Assembly: GCA_902363735.1 (NCBI GenBank)
Contig: CABJBA010000008.1
Coordinates: forward strand, 62,001 to 126,000
Direction of reading: 5' to 3'
Source: Clostridiaceae bacterium
GTDB lineage: Bacteria; Bacillota; Clostridia; Lachnospirales; Lachnospiraceae
DNA length: 64,000 bases
Each line of letters opens with the position of its first letter. The stretch's first letter is position 1. Shown in pieces: positions 43,242-52,703 of this stretch. A program made the translations under genes and the position numbers. The notes under the pieces were generated by a model. It saw nothing but the letters and a program-made list of their open reading frames with translations. It searched no databases and was not told the origin of the DNA.

Positions 43242-43269
43242 AGGAACTGTTAAGAATTTAACAGTTCCT
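43242..43269 (+). promoter_or_regulatory. Perfect hairpin at the start of the lysR leader
   Basis: AGGAACTGTTAA and TTAACAGTTCCT form a 12-bp stem around GAAT. It begins about 5 bases after the -10 box, so it covers the transcription start, and it is not followed by a T-run. An autoregulatory operator or a 5'-end stabilising stem is likelier than a terminator. Confidence 0.45.
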
Positions 43270-43310
43270 GCAACCGATTTGTGATTATATTTTAAGAAAG
43301 GCGAGTTAAC

Positions 43311-44210
43311 ATGAACATTCATAACCTGAACATGTTTATCAAAATCGTGGAGTCCGGCAGTATCTCAAAAACTGCGGAACAAATGAATATCAGCCAGTCC
43401 GCATTAAGCCAGCAGCTGCGCGTCATGGAACAGGAATTCGGCGCACGGCTTTTTGAACGAAGCTATCAGGGTGTGATTCCCACTAACACGGGTATGATTG
43501 TCTACAACCGCGCTCTTGAGATATTATCCTCTTATGACAGAATGCTGGCTGAGATCTCTGATGTGCAGAACCAAAATAAAATCATACATATCCTTGCTTC
43601 CCCCTGTGTATACTCCTATGCCTTGCCATGCACATTTTATCATGTAAAAAACAAATATCCGGAATATACACTAAATGTGGAAATGATGTCCAGCAAACTG
43701 ATAGAAGAAAAGATATCAAAAGGCTTTGCCGACATGGGAATTATTATAGATCGGCCGGAAGATAAAAACCTGTCTGCCAAAAAGGTGTTTTCCGACCGGG
43801 TTTTTCTTGTTGCAGGAAAAAAAATGAAGGCCCCCTCACTGTTAGACTGTCAGGAGTTATATCACTATCCCCTGCTGATGCTGGCAAAAACCCAAAAGAC
43901 AAGACAAGTACTGGATAAAACGCTGAACAAAAACGGAATCCACATCAGCCAACTTCATATTCCTTACAGTCTTGAATCCACCGAATCTATTAAACTGTCC
44001 GCAATTAATGGCTTTGGTCTTGCATTTCTTCCCTACATGGCAATCAAGAAGGAGATCTACAACCAGCAGCTCCGCATCATTGACTGCCCATGCCTGGAAT
44101 TTGATAATGAATATTACTCCGTAAAAAATGCCGCCACCATTCCCCTTAATTACGAATCGTCAAAACTTATCAAATATATTGAAACCATACTAAAGGAGAC
44201 TATTTGTTAA
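43311..44210 (+). CDS. LysR-type transcriptional regulator
   Basis: 299 residues. The N-terminal winged helix-turn-helix is typical (MFIKIVESGSISKTAEQMN, ISQSALSQQLRVMEQEFG, RLFERSYQGVIPTNTG); the rest is a periplasmic-binding-protein-like effector domain (residues 90-295). GAAAGGCGAG lies before the ATG. Divergent orientation from the split sulfur transporter makes it the likely regulator of that operon; the effector is unknown. Its last 11 bases overlap the 3' end of the convergent TusA-like gene. Confidence 0.93.
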   Translation: MNIHNLNMFIKIVESGSISKTAEQMNISQSALSQQLRVMEQEFGARLFERSYQGVIPTNTGMIVYNRALEILSSYDRMLAEISDVQNQNKIIHILASPCVYSYALPCTFYHVKNKYPEYTLNVEMMSSKLIEEKISKGFADMGIIIDRPEDKNLSAKKVFSDRVFLVAGKKMKAPSLLDCQELYHYPLLMLAKTQKTRQVLDKTLNKNGIHISQLHIPYSLESTESIKLSAINGFGLAFLPYMAIKKEIYNQQLRIIDCPCLEFDNEYYSVKNAATIPLNYESSKLIKYIETILKETIC

Positions 44211-44436
44211 CCGATATGGTAATTTCCCATATTCCGTTAATAACTTCGTCAATATCACAACTTAAGTTATTTGCCTTGCAGAAAGCTTCAATGTTAAAAA
44301 TCGTGCAGCTATGATCCGTTACCAGCATGTATTCCTCACCTTTTCTTAAAGAATCCATGACATTTTTTAATCTTAAAACGGGTACCGGGCACATATCTCC
44401 CAGACAGTCAATTTTAACCATAAGCACCCCCTCCAT
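44200..44436 (-). CDS. TusA/SirA-like sulfur carrier protein (second copy)
   Basis: 78 residues: VKIDCLGDMCPVPVLRLKNVM with the CPxP persulfide Cys, and YMLVTDHSCTIFNIEAFCKANN with further cysteines. It follows the NADH oxidase-like gene by 18 bases and probably shares its transcript. It differs clearly from the copy at 42130-42357, so the two carriers may serve different partners. The 3' end overlaps lysR by 11 bases. Confidence 0.92.
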   Translation of the reverse strand: MEGVLMVKIDCLGDMCPVPVLRLKNVMDSLRKGEEYMLVTDHSCTIFNIEAFCKANNLSCDIDEVINGIWEITISVNK

Positions 44437-44454
44437 GCATATGAAACCTGTTAC

Positions 44455-45789
44455 TTATTCCGCCCCAAGCGCCGCCATTGTAAAGTAATTATAAGGCTTG
44501 TTAAAATGAGGCAGGAATAAAATATCCGTCAATTTCAGCCTGTCAATGGTAACCTGTTCCTGGATTGCAAGGGAGAACAGGTGAATTGCCATGGAGATAT
44601 CATATTCAGAGCACATCTGGGCACCCAGAATGATACGGGTTGTTTTGTCATAAACAATTCTGATTTTAACTTTGTAATTATCATGCTCAATAAAGGCCGG
44701 TTTCTGGGTATCCTCATAATCGGTCACAGCCGCATCATAGCCCAGGGCTTTGGCCTTGGTGTAGGTAATTCCTGTGGAAACCATCTTTAAGTTCCAGATG
44801 CAGATTCCGTTTGAGCCCTGAACGCCGACGGATTCTATGGGCGTGCCGCAGACATTGTGGGCAGCTACGATTCCGGAACGGACCGCATTGGTTGCCAGGG
44901 CAATGTAACTGGTCTTTTGAATAGAATTGTCAAATACGGTTGCACAGTCTCCAATGGCATATACGTCGGAGTGACTGGTCTGCTGCCGCTTATCCACCAG
45001 ATAAGCTCCGTTTTCAAAAAGCTTCAGCTGGTCTTTTCCCAGACAGCTATTAGGTTTAAACCCCACTCCCATGATTACCATATCAGCCTTATACTCATGC
45101 TGACCGGTAACCACCTTTTCCAGCTTAACATTTCCTTCCAGCTTTGTTACCGTTTCTCCATAAGCCAGGCGGATACCGTGATCTTCCAGATTTTTCGACA
45201 TAATATCGGAAAATTCCTGATCATAATAGCTTGATAAACAGGTACCCATGTTGTCAATTAATGTTACATTCTTTCCCAGACGGCGGAAGGCTTCCGCCAG
45301 CTCCACACCGATATAACCTGCTCCCACAACTGTCACATCCTGAATGGAATCCTGATGAAGCTTGTCAATGACATCCTTTGCGTTCTGGTACAGCTTTACA
45401 AACTGAACATTTTCCAGCTCTTTTCCTTCAATATTGGGGGAAATCGGCAGGGAGCCTGTTGCAAGAATCAGCTTGTCATATTCCTGCTCATAGGTCTGAC
45501 CGTTTTTTCCTTTTGCCCGGACAATTTTGTTGTCATAGTCAATGGATTCCACCTTTGTTTCCATATAAACTCTTGCGCCCTTTTGCTCAAATATTTCCTT
45601 GCTGCAGTAAAATAATCCGTCGGCAGATGGAATCTGGTTTCCTATCCACAGAGCCATTCCGCAGCCTAAGAAACTGATGTTGTTGTTGGAATCAAATATA
45701 ATTACTTCTTTATCTTTATAATTATCTAAAATCGTATTAATTGCTGCTGTTCCGGCATGATTTGCGCCGATTACCACAATACGTTCCAT
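44455..45789 (-). CDS. NADH oxidase / CoA-disulfide reductase family flavoenzyme
   Basis: 444 residues, class III pyridine-nucleotide disulfide oxidoreductase. FAD fold [15 protein letters not shown], single redox cysteine in [12 protein letters not shown] (Cys near 43), NAD fold [17 protein letters not shown], second FAD motif [10 protein letters not shown], and a C-terminal dimerisation domain. Members reduce oxygen to water (Nox) or CoA/per- and polysulfides. Coupling to a TusA-like gene and nearness to sulfur transport favour a sulfur-linked substrate, but the Nox reading is equally possible from sequence. Confidence 0.85.
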   Translation of the reverse strand: MERIVVIGANHAGTAAINTILDNYKDKEVIIFDSNNNISFLGCGMALWIGNQIPSADGLFYCSKEIFEQKGARVYMETKVESIDYDNKIVRAKGKNGQTYEQEYDKLILATGSLPISPNIEGKELENVQFVKLYQNAKDVIDKLHQDSIQDVTVVGAGYIGVELAEAFRRLGKNVTLIDNMGTCLSSYYDQEFSDIMSKNLEDHGIRLAYGETVTKLEGNVKLEKVVTGQHEYKADMVIMGVGFKPNSCLGKDQLKLFENGAYLVDKRQQTSHSDVYAIGDCATVFDNSIQKTSYIALATNAVRSGIVAAHNVCGTPIESVGVQGSNGICIWNLKMVSTGITYTKAKALGYDAAVTDYEDTQKPAFIEHDNYKVKIRIVYDKTTRIILGAQMCSEYDISMAIHLFSLAIQEQVTIDRLKLTDILFLPHFNKPYNYFTMAALGAE

Positions 45790-45886
45790 AAGAGACCTCC
45801 TTTTTAATACGAGTCCGCAGAGCAGCTTATATAGCCTGTCACTTCACTGGATCAGAAGCGCCTCCCTGCTTTTTGCTTACATAGAA

Positions 45887-45915
45887 ATTATAGCACATTG
45901 TTAAAATAAAAACAA
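45887..45915 (-). promoter_or_regulatory. Promoter candidate of the NADH oxidase-tusA unit
   Basis: On the minus strand TTGTTT, a 17-base spacer and TATAAT lie about 100 bases before the oxidase start. The -10 box is perfect. Confidence 0.55.
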
Positions 45916-45937
45916 TTACTATTATTAAAATAATGCT

Positions 45938-46813
45938 CTATTCCATCAATATCCCCTTGCAGAGCCCACAGGCCGTAGGCGTGGCTGCCGCTCCCCCCAA
46001 TGCTGTTTCCCGAAGTTCCATAGGCATCCGCAGTCCGACCTTATAAGATGCCTCTAAAATCTCATCAAACGGAACCACTGCCTTAGTGCCGCTTAACACA
46101 ATCTCCGCACACACCAGCGCATTGGCCGCCCCAACGGCATTGCGGTTCTGACAGGGCGCTTCCACAAGTCCTGCTATGGGGTCACAGACCAGTCCCATAA
46201 GGTTGGTAATGGCAATGGAAGCAGCTCCCAGGCACTGCTCCGGAGCAGCCCCCATTAATTCTGCCACTGCCGAGGCAGCCATGGCAGCAGAAGACCCCAC
46301 CTCTGCCTGACAGCCTCCCTGTGCCCCTGCAACCGTGGCGTTCCGCATAATTAAATATCCCACCGCTGCCGTATGAAACAGGGCCTGTACCATCTCTTCA
46401 TCAGAAAAACCAAACTCCTCCTGAAGGGCAGTAAAAACTCCCGGAATAATTCCTGAAGACCCCGCTGTGGGAGCCGCCACAATCAGTCCCATGGAAGCAT
46501 TTACTTCTAAAACCCCCATAGCGTAGGCAATGGCCCTGGAAGTAACGCTGCCGCATATGGAATGTCCTGCAAGACGTCTGGCATTCATCCTGGCTGCCTC
46601 TCCTCCGATCAGCCCGCCCATAGACTTTCCTGGCTCTTCTATAGCTTTTCTCACAGCCCGTTTCATAATATTCCAGGAATTTGTCATGCGGGCCATGGCT
46701 TCCTCCCGTTTCACTCCCAGCTCCTCTTCCTCCCGGCGGAGCATGATTTCAGATATAGGAAGCTCCTGTTCCCGGCAAAGCTTAAGCAGTTCATTTCCCG
46801 AACGAAAATCCAT
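45938..46813 (-). CDS. sdaAA: L-serine dehydratase, alpha subunit
   Basis: 291 residues. Iron-sulfur type: cysteines in GLVCDPIAGLVEAPCQNRNAVGA and the C-terminal GGAAATPTACGLCKG are at the expected places, and AAPTAGSSGIIPGVF matches the family. With the beta subunit it deaminates serine to pyruvate. It starts 14 bases after sdaAB. A terminator was not found. Confidence 0.96.
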   Translation of the reverse strand: MDFRSGNELLKLCREQELPISEIMLRREEEELGVKREEAMARMTNSWNIMKRAVRKAIEEPGKSMGGLIGGEAARMNARRLAGHSICGSVTSRAIAYAMGVLEVNASMGLIVAAPTAGSSGIIPGVFTALQEEFGFSDEEMVQALFHTAAVGYLIMRNATVAGAQGGCQAEVGSSAAMAASAVAELMGAAPEQCLGAASIAITNLMGLVCDPIAGLVEAPCQNRNAVGAANALVCAEIVLSGTKAVVPFDEILEASYKVGLRMPMELRETALGGAAATPTACGLCKGILME

Positions 46814-46827
46814 AAAAATATCCTCCC

Positions 46828-47493
46828 TTATTCAATCAGAATGGCGCTGAAAATAGATGGATGCTCTTCGATCTGATGGACAACGCTTTCTGAAATGGTT
46901 TCATCTGCCTCAATAATGGTATAGGCATTACTGCCTTTTTCTTCCCTGTATAAATGCATAAAAGCAATGTTAATACTATTTTCGCTTAAGCAGCCTGCAA
47001 TGTGAGTAATCACTCCCTGCGTATCCAGCTGTTTTACGAGAATGGTACTGTAATCTCCCGAAAGCCTGATGCTGACCCCGTCAATAGCGCTTAATTCAGC
47101 CCTGCCGCCGCCGGTGGAAATTCCCCGGATCACCATATGCTCATCCTTATCTGTGGTTACATCAATATCAACGGTATTGGGATGAACATCGGCTTCTACT
47201 GTGTTGGTTTCAAAAGAGATTTCCACTCCTTTTTCCTTTGCAATCTTAAGAGAATCAGGAATCCGTTCATCGTCAGCCTGAAATCCCATAATTCCTCCAG
47301 CCAACGCCCTGTCCGTACCATGTCCTTTGTAGGTATGGGCAAAGGAACCGTAAAGGATGAAACGGGCGGAAATAGGTTCTCCTTTTAACAGCTTCCGGGC
47401 CAGCTCTGCAATGCGCAGGGCACCGGCCGTATGAGAACTGGAAGGCCCGATCATGTTGGGGCCGATCACATCAAATGCACTGATTAATTTCAT
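46828..47493 (-). CDS. sdaAB: L-serine dehydratase, beta subunit
   Basis: 221 residues from the ATG at 47493 (MKLISAFDVIGPN). AAGGAGG is 9 bases before it but only 3 before the preceding ATG at 47499; a frame to 47547 adds a non-conserved tail. The family signature GPSSSHTAGALRIAELA and GSFAHTYKGHGTDRALAGG are clear, and a C-terminal ACT-type domain (STILVKQLDTQGVITHIAG) suggests regulation by an amino acid. First gene of the sdaAB-sdaAA operon. Confidence 0.96.
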   Translation of the reverse strand: MKLISAFDVIGPNMIGPSSSHTAGALRIAELARKLLKGEPISARFILYGSFAHTYKGHGTDRALAGGIMGFQADDERIPDSLKIAKEKGVEISFETNTVEADVHPNTVDIDVTTDKDEHMVIRGISTGGGRAELSAIDGVSIRLSGDYSTILVKQLDTQGVITHIAGCLSENSINIAFMHLYREEKGSNAYTIIEADETISESVVHQIEEHPSIFSAILIE

Positions 47494-47541
47494 AGGCATA
47501 AGCCTCCTTCTAATAGTAGAATGTTCGTAATAACCTACAAT

Positions 47542-47596
47542 ATTCACTTAAGCTGACAGTACATGACTGACCAGAGCTGATTAAAGATAAGTGAAT
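47542..47596 (-). promoter_or_regulatory. Inverted repeat in the sdaAB leader
   Basis: ATTCACTTA and TAAGTGAAT are perfect 9-bp arms 37 bases apart in the region between the candidate promoter and the ribosome site. The enclosed sequence has further short complementarities. It could be a regulatory RNA structure; no known riboswitch family is recognised. Confidence 0.3.
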
Positions 47597-47665
47597 GATG
47601 GCAAGTTATGGGGACAGCAATACTTCCCCCCTGTGAAGCAGCAGTTATTTGCTGTCATAGCCCAT

Positions 47666-47674
47666 ATCATACCA
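47666..47674 (-). promoter_or_regulatory. Extended -10 candidate for sdaAB
   Basis: The minus strand reads TGGTATGAT, an extended -10 (TG-N-TATGAT) without an obvious -35 box, about 170 bases before the sdaAB start. The rest of the gap 47548-47800 shows only short A+T-rich sequence and a GGGGA/CCCC dyad. Confidence 0.35.
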
Positions 47675-47799
47675 CGAAATGCAGATATTTTTCTATGTTC
47701 TAACAAAAATTTACAAATGAAAAACCATAAAAATAAAAGATATATTCCTCAGTATATAAAGTACATTGCAAAAAATACACAGCAAATTTAAATTTCCTA

Positions 47800-47828
47800 T
47801 TGACATTTATTTTCTCATCTCCTATACT
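47800..47828 (+). promoter_or_regulatory. trp operon promoter
   Basis: TTGACA (47800-47805), 17-base spacer, TATACT (47823-47828). Transcription would start near 47835, just before the T-box leader. Confidence 0.85.
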
Positions 47829-47835
47829 ATAGCAA

Positions 47836-48137
47836 ATAATAAACTGTTGAGCAGGAGTAAGTAAGATTTTTTCATCATGCCCAGAGAGCTTCCGGTCGGT
47901 GGGAGGAAGCGTTGATGATTCATCTGAATGGACCTGCGAGGGCGGCTTGAAACCGGCTGAAAAGCCAGGAGTAGGTGTCGACGGGTTTCCTATCCGTTAT
48001 CAAGGGGAGGCACATGTCAGTGTGTTACAAAGTGGGAGAAGGTTACCTTCTTCAATCAGGGTGGTACCGCGGAATGCGATTTATAGGCTTCCGTCCCTCA
48101 GTCATATTAATATGGCTGAGGGACGGAAGCCTTTTTT
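47836..48137 (+). ncRNA. T-box leader (tRNA-Trp sensing) of the trp operon
   Basis: The highly conserved T-box GGGTGGTACCGCGG is at 48059-48072 and pairs with the acceptor end of uncharged tRNA. Stem I contains GAATGGACC, placing specifier codon UGG (Trp) at 47929-47931, and an AGTA-type bulge (GGAGTAGG) follows. The terminator stem is AGGCTTCCGTCCCTCAG (48085-48101) with its exact complement at 48116-48132 and then TTTTTT. Uncharged tRNA-Trp should favour the antiterminator and switch on trpEGDCFBA. Confidence 0.95.
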
Positions 48138-48210
48138 AATTTAAAACGGCCTTGCAGGCGTACCAATATGCCAAAAACCGGCCAATAATAAGGAAAGGAG
48201 CGTTTTAACT

Positions 48211-49683
48211 ATGAACATCACACCGGATTGCAGGGAAATTGAAGCTCTTGCTGCTTCCTATCCCGTCATACCGGTCTGCAGGGAAATCTTTGCAGACATT
48301 GTCACACCAATTACCCTGCTGCGAAAGATCGCAGCCTTAGACAGCCGTTATTATCTGCTTGAAAGCATTGAGGGAGGCGAAAATTGGGGCCGCTATTCTT
48401 TCCTTGGCTACGATCCGGTCTTAAAGGTTTCCTGCAAGGATCACCAGGTGACGGTTCACCACTACCACGGCAGCAAAGCAGATCAGGTGACTGAAACCAG
48501 CCGGCCTTATGACGTGCTCCGAAACATCTTAAAGGATTACCACTCTCCAAAGCTGCCCGGTCTTCCTCCCTTTACCGGAGGCTTTGTAGGCTATTTTGCT
48601 TACAGCATGATTGGTTATGCAGAGCCGGTCTTATCCATAAAAAAGGGGGATTGCAATGATTTTGACTTAATGCTTTTTGATACAGTTATCGCCTATGACC
48701 ACCTAAAGCAGAAAATCAGCCTTGTGGTCAACATGAAAACAGACCAGGTTATGGAAAATTACGGAAAGGCCTGTGCAAGACTGGAAAGTATTGCAGCCAT
48801 GATTGCGGAAAATACTCCGTTAAAAAAATCCGCTGTTACCAGCAGACCTCAGTTTTTATGCAATGTGACAAAAGAAGAATTCTGCACCATGGTGGACCGG
48901 GCAAAGGAATACATTGTGGACGGAGATATTTTCCAGGCAGTGCTTTCCAGGCAGTTTACAAGCAGCTATCATGACAGCCTGTTAAATGCCTACCGGGTCT
49001 TAAGAACTACCAATCCCTCTCCTTACATGGTGTACCTCCATATGGATGATATGGAGATTATGAGCACCTCTCCGGAAACCCTGGTACGCTTAAAAGGCGG
49101 GCGGCTCACCACCTTCCCGGTGGCAGGTTCCAGGCCCAGAGGAAGAAGCGAGGAGGAAGACAAACGGCTGGAAGAAGAGCTTCTTGCCGATGAAAAGGAA
49201 CTGGCAGAGCACAATATGCTGGTGGATTTGGGAAGAAATGATTTAGGAAGAATTGCAGCATTTTCCACAGTAGAGGTGACAGGCTATCAGATGATCCACC
49301 GCTATTCCCGGATTATGCACATCTGCTCTCAGGTAGAAGCTGATATCACACCTGACAGGGATTCCTTCCATGCCATGGAAGCAGTGCTTCCGGCGGGCAC
49401 TCTTTCCGGTGCTCCCAAAATCCGTGCCTGTGAAATCATTGAGGAGCTGGAAGCAGAGCCAAGAGGCATTTACGGAGGAGCTCTTGGATATATCGATTTT
49501 ACAGGAAACATGGATACCTGCATCGCCATACGGATGGCAGTAAAAGTTAAGGATAAGGTCTATGTCCAGGCCGGAGGAGGCATTGTGGCTGACAGTATAC
49601 CGGAGCGGGAATATGAAGAATCGGCAAACAAGGCAAAGGCCGTGATCAGGGCCATTGAAACCGCAGGGGAGGTGAATGACTGA
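48211..49683 (+). CDS. trpE: Anthranilate synthase component I
   Basis: 490 residues. Chorismate-binding domain with DGDIFQAVLSRQF, TSPETLVRLKGGRLTTFPVAGSRPRG, the catalytic DEKELAEHNMLVDLGRNDLGRI and GTLSGAPKIRA. An N-terminal region LLESIEGGENWGRYSFLG carries the LLES-type tryptophan feedback site. With TrpG it makes anthranilate. GGAAAGGAG precedes the ATG, and the stop overlaps trpG by one base. Confidence 0.98.
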   Translation: MNITPDCREIEALAASYPVIPVCREIFADIVTPITLLRKIAALDSRYYLLESIEGGENWGRYSFLGYDPVLKVSCKDHQVTVHHYHGSKADQVTETSRPYDVLRNILKDYHSPKLPGLPPFTGGFVGYFAYSMIGYAEPVLSIKKGDCNDFDLMLFDTVIAYDHLKQKISLVVNMKTDQVMENYGKACARLESIAAMIAENTPLKKSAVTSRPQFLCNVTKEEFCTMVDRAKEYIVDGDIFQAVLSRQFTSSYHDSLLNAYRVLRTTNPSPYMVYLHMDDMEIMSTSPETLVRLKGGRLTTFPVAGSRPRGRSEEEDKRLEEELLADEKELAEHNMLVDLGRNDLGRIAAFSTVEVTGYQMIHRYSRIMHICSQVEADITPDRDSFHAMEAVLPAGTLSGAPKIRACEIIEELEAEPRGIYGGALGYIDFTGNMDTCIAIRMAVKVKDKVYVQAGGGIVADSIPEREYEESANKAKAVIRAIETAGEVND

Positions 49684-50252
49684 TGATTCTCCTAATCGAT
49701 AACTACGACAGTTTTTCTTATAATCTGGTTCAGATGTCTGGAAGCATTAACCCGGATATCAGAGTCATTCGAAATGATGAAATGACTGCGGATGAAATCA
49801 AAGACCTTTCTCCCAGCCATATTATCCTCTCTCCCGGCCCCGGCTACCCAAAGGATGCAGGCATATGCGAGGACGTCGTAAGAAAGCTTGCAGGAACAGT
49901 TCCCATTCTGGGTGTATGTCTGGGGCATCAGGGAATCTGCGAGGTATACGGGGCAGAAATCACCCATGCAAGAAAGCTGATGCACGGAAAGCAGAGCCTC
50001 CTCACCATTGATACCGGTTCCCCTCTGTTCAAAGGTCTGAAGGAACGTCTTCCTGCGGCCAGGTACCACTCCCTCATTGCCAAAAAGGAATCTCTTCCTG
50101 ATTGTCTGTCCGTCATTGCCACTGATGACATGGGAGAGATTATGGCAGTAAAACACAAAGACTATAACCTTTACGGCGTTCAGTTTCATCCGGAATCCAT
50201 TCTGACACCGGATGGAAAGACCATACTTGAAAATTTCTTATCCATTGCATAA
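49683..50252 (+). CDS. trpG: Anthranilate synthase component II (glutamine amidotransferase)
   Basis: 189 residues, class I amidotransferase: oxyanion region LSPGPGYPKDAG, nucleophile Cys in ILGVCLGHQGICE, catalytic His in YGVQFHPESILTPDG. It supplies ammonia to TrpE. It is separate from trpD here, unlike the enteric fusion. Confidence 0.97.
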   Translation: MILLIDNYDSFSYNLVQMSGSINPDIRVIRNDEMTADEIKDLSPSHIILSPGPGYPKDAGICEDVVRKLAGTVPILGVCLGHQGICEVYGAEITHARKLMHGKQSLLTIDTGSPLFKGLKERLPAARYHSLIAKKESLPDCLSVIATDDMGEIMAVKHKDYNLYGVQFHPESILTPDGKTILENFLSIA

Positions 50253-50266
50253 AGGAGGCAAACGAA

Positions 50267-51286
50267 ATGATTCAGCAGGCTATTCACGAAATAATCACAG
50301 GACAGGATTTAAGCTTTGAAGCAGCCAGAGAAGTAATGAATGAAATCATGAGCGGCGAGACAACTCCTGCCCAGATGGCGGCCTTTTTAACCGGACTGAG
50401 GATGAAGGGGGAAACCATTGACGAGATTACCGCATGTGCCACGGTTATGAGGGAAAAAGCCCTGAAGCTGGAACCGGACTTCCCGGTTATCGACATCGTG
50501 GGCACTGGTGGAGACGAGGCAGGAACCTTTAATATTTCCACCACCAGTGCCTTTGTAGTCGCTTCAGGAGGCGTCCCTGTGGCAAAGCACGGAAACCGCA
50601 GCGTTTCCAGCAAAAGCGGAGCCGCCGATGTGCTGGAACACCTTGGTGTCAACTTAAATCTCACCTCAGAACAGTCGGGCAAGATATTAAAGGAAACCGG
50701 CATGTGCTTCCTCTTTGCTCAGGCTTACCACTCCTCCATGAAGTATGCAGGCCCGGTCCGCAAAGAAATGGGAGTAAGGACTATATTTAACATCTTAGGC
50801 CCCCTTTCCAACCCTGCAGGAGCCACCATGCAGCTCTTAGGGGTTTATGATCAAAAGCTTGTAGATCCCCTGGCCCAGGTATTAAGCAATCTTGGAGTGA
50901 AGCGGGGAATGGTAGTATGCGGAGATGACGGGCTTGACGAGGCCACGGTTACAGGCCCTACCCACGTATGCGAAATCCGTTTCGGTGAACTGACCCGCTA
51001 TGTGATTACACCGGAAGATTTTTTCTTAAAGAGAGCTTCTCTTTCTGAGCTGGTAGGCGGCACGCCGGCTGAAAACGCAGAAATTACCAAAGCGATCCTA
51101 CAAGGAAAGCTTCATGGGCCAAAACGGGATATCGTTATTTTAAACTCCGCCTTAAGCCTGTACTTAGGAATTGATGACTGTACCATTGCAGAGTGCATTG
51201 AAAAAGCTGGTGAATTAATCGATTCCGGAAAAGCTGCCGCCAAGATGGAGGCATTTGTAAAGGCAACCCAGGAGGTGACTTCATGA
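50267..51286 (+). CDS. trpD: Anthranilate phosphoribosyltransferase
   Basis: 339 residues. PRPP-site glycine-rich motif DIVGTGGDEAGTFNISTTSAFV, KHGNRSVSSKSGAADVLE and the DDGLDEATVTGPT segment are all conserved. It transfers phosphoribose to anthranilate. AAAGGAGG upstream; the stop overlaps trpC by 4 bases. Confidence 0.98.
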   Translation: MIQQAIHEIITGQDLSFEAAREVMNEIMSGETTPAQMAAFLTGLRMKGETIDEITACATVMREKALKLEPDFPVIDIVGTGGDEAGTFNISTTSAFVVASGGVPVAKHGNRSVSSKSGAADVLEHLGVNLNLTSEQSGKILKETGMCFLFAQAYHSSMKYAGPVRKEMGVRTIFNILGPLSNPAGATMQLLGVYDQKLVDPLAQVLSNLGVKRGMVVCGDDGLDEATVTGPTHVCEIRFGELTRYVITPEDFFLKRASLSELVGGTPAENAEITKAILQGKLHGPKRDIVILNSALSLYLGIDDCTIAECIEKAGELIDSGKAAAKMEAFVKATQEVTS

Positions 51287-52077
51287 TTCTGGACACTTTG
51301 GCCGCTGCTTCTAAAAAACGGGCAGAGACTGCAAAAGAGAACATTTCTATGAGCGAAATGGAAAAACGGGCATATCAGATTTTTGAGGAAACAAAAGGCA
51401 GAATGCCCTCTTTTGAACAGGCCCTTTCATCTCCCGGTATTTCATTTATCTGTGAAGTAAAACGGGCTTCTCCCTCAAAAGGACTTATTGCTCCTGACTT
51501 TCCCTATGTGGAAATTGCAATGGATTATGAAGCCGCAGGAGCCGACGCTATTTCCATTCTTACGGAACCGGACTATTTCCTGGGGAGCAATGATTATCTG
51601 TCAGAAATCAGGCAAAACGTATCCATTCCACTGCTGAGAAAGGATTTTACTGTAGATCCATATCAGATTTATGAAGCAAAGGTCATAGGAGCTTCGGCGG
51701 TTCTCCTGATCTGCTCTCTTTTGGATACAACAGCTTTAAAAGAAGGAGTTGAACTTTGCAGCAAACTTGGCTTAAGCGCCTTGGTGGAAGCCCATGACGA
51801 AGAGGAAATCCATTCCGCCCTGGCCGCAGGAGCCAGAATCATCGGCGTAAACAACCGGAACTTAAAAACCTTTGAAGTGGATTTTAACACTTCCCTCCGT
51901 TTAAGGTCCCTGATCCCCTCTGATGTGCTCTTTGTAGCGGAAAGTGGTATCAAGACAGAGGATGATATCAGACGTTTGTCCGAGGCAGGAGTCAATGCAG
52001 TCCTAATCGGGGAGAGCCTGATGCGCTCTGCTGATAAAAAAGAAATCATAGGCGGTTTTAAGAGGGCTGCACAATGA
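51283..52077 (+). CDS. trpC: Indole-3-glycerol phosphate synthase
   Basis: 264 residues, TIM barrel: FICEVKRASPSKGLI, LTEPDYFLGS, LLRKDFTVDPYQIYEA, VEAHDEEEI, GVNNRNLKTFEVD and VAESGIKTEDDI carry the catalytic Lys, Glu and Asn positions. Separate from trpF. It overlaps trpD and trpF by 4 bases each. Confidence 0.98.
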   Translation: MILDTLAAASKKRAETAKENISMSEMEKRAYQIFEETKGRMPSFEQALSSPGISFICEVKRASPSKGLIAPDFPYVEIAMDYEAAGADAISILTEPDYFLGSNDYLSEIRQNVSIPLLRKDFTVDPYQIYEAKVIGASAVLLICSLLDTTALKEGVELCSKLGLSALVEAHDEEEIHSALAAGARIIGVNNRNLKTFEVDFNTSLRLRSLIPSDVLFVAESGIKTEDDIRRLSEAGVNAVLIGESLMRSADKKEIIGGFKRAAQ

Positions 52078-52703
52078 GTTTTAAAGAAAATCGGATTAAG
52101 ATATGCGGTCTGACCCGAAAAGAAGACATTCAGGCCGTCAACATATGGAAGCCGGACTATATCGGTTTTGTATTTGCCCCCGGAAAGCGGCAGCTTACAG
52201 CTTCAAAAGCAAAGAACTTAAAGGAGTTGCTGCTTCCAAAGATTCGGGCAGTGGGAGTTTTTGTAAACAGCCCTATGGAAGACATTCTGGCTTTGGCAGA
52301 GCAGAAAACCATTGACTTCATACAGCTTCATGGGGATGAAAACTGCAATTATATCCTGGAATTAAAGAAACATCTGGCATCAGACTTTCCAATTATAAAA
52401 GCGGTACGGGTTCAGGCAGAGACGGATATCAGGCAGGCGGAGAGCCTTCCCGCAGACTTTCTGCTTTTTGACACCTATACGAAAGGAGTTTACGGAGGAA
52501 GCGGGAAAACCTTTGACTGGTCTATGATTCCGGCCATCAAAAAGCCATGGTTCCTGGCAGGAGGCATTGATGCCGCAAACATAAGACTTGCCATGGAAAC
52601 CGATGCATTCTGCCTGGATTTAAGCAGTTCTCTGGAAACAGAGGGAAAAAAGGACTCTGAAAAAATCAAAGAAATCATACAAATTATAAGGAGTGAACAT
52701 TAA
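52074..52703 (+). CDS. trpF: Phosphoribosylanthranilate isomerase
   Basis: 209 residues. Catalytic Cys in [33 protein letters not shown] and the phosphate loop [11 protein letters not shown] are family-typical. It isomerises PRA to CdRP. The stop shares one base with the trpB start region. Confidence 0.96.
   Translation: MSFKENRIKICGLTRKEDIQAVNIWKPDYIGFVFAPGKRQLTASKAKNLKELLLPKIRAVGVFVNSPMEDILALAEQKTIDFIQLHGDENCNYILELKKHLASDFPIIKAVRVQAETDIRQAESLPADFLLFDTYTKGVYGGSGKTFDWSMIPAIKKPWFLAGGIDAANIRLAMETDAFCLDLSSSLETEGKKDSEKIKEIIQIIRSEH

Noticed and set aside
44455..45789. Naming the flavoenzyme specifically as water-forming NADH oxidase
   Set aside because: The single-cysteine family includes oxidases, CoA-disulfide reductases and persulfide reductases that cannot be separated by eye, so only the family is given.
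47899..48144. An 81-codon plus-strand frame over the trp leader
   Set aside because: It lies wholly within the T-box RNA, whose conserved elements explain the sequence.
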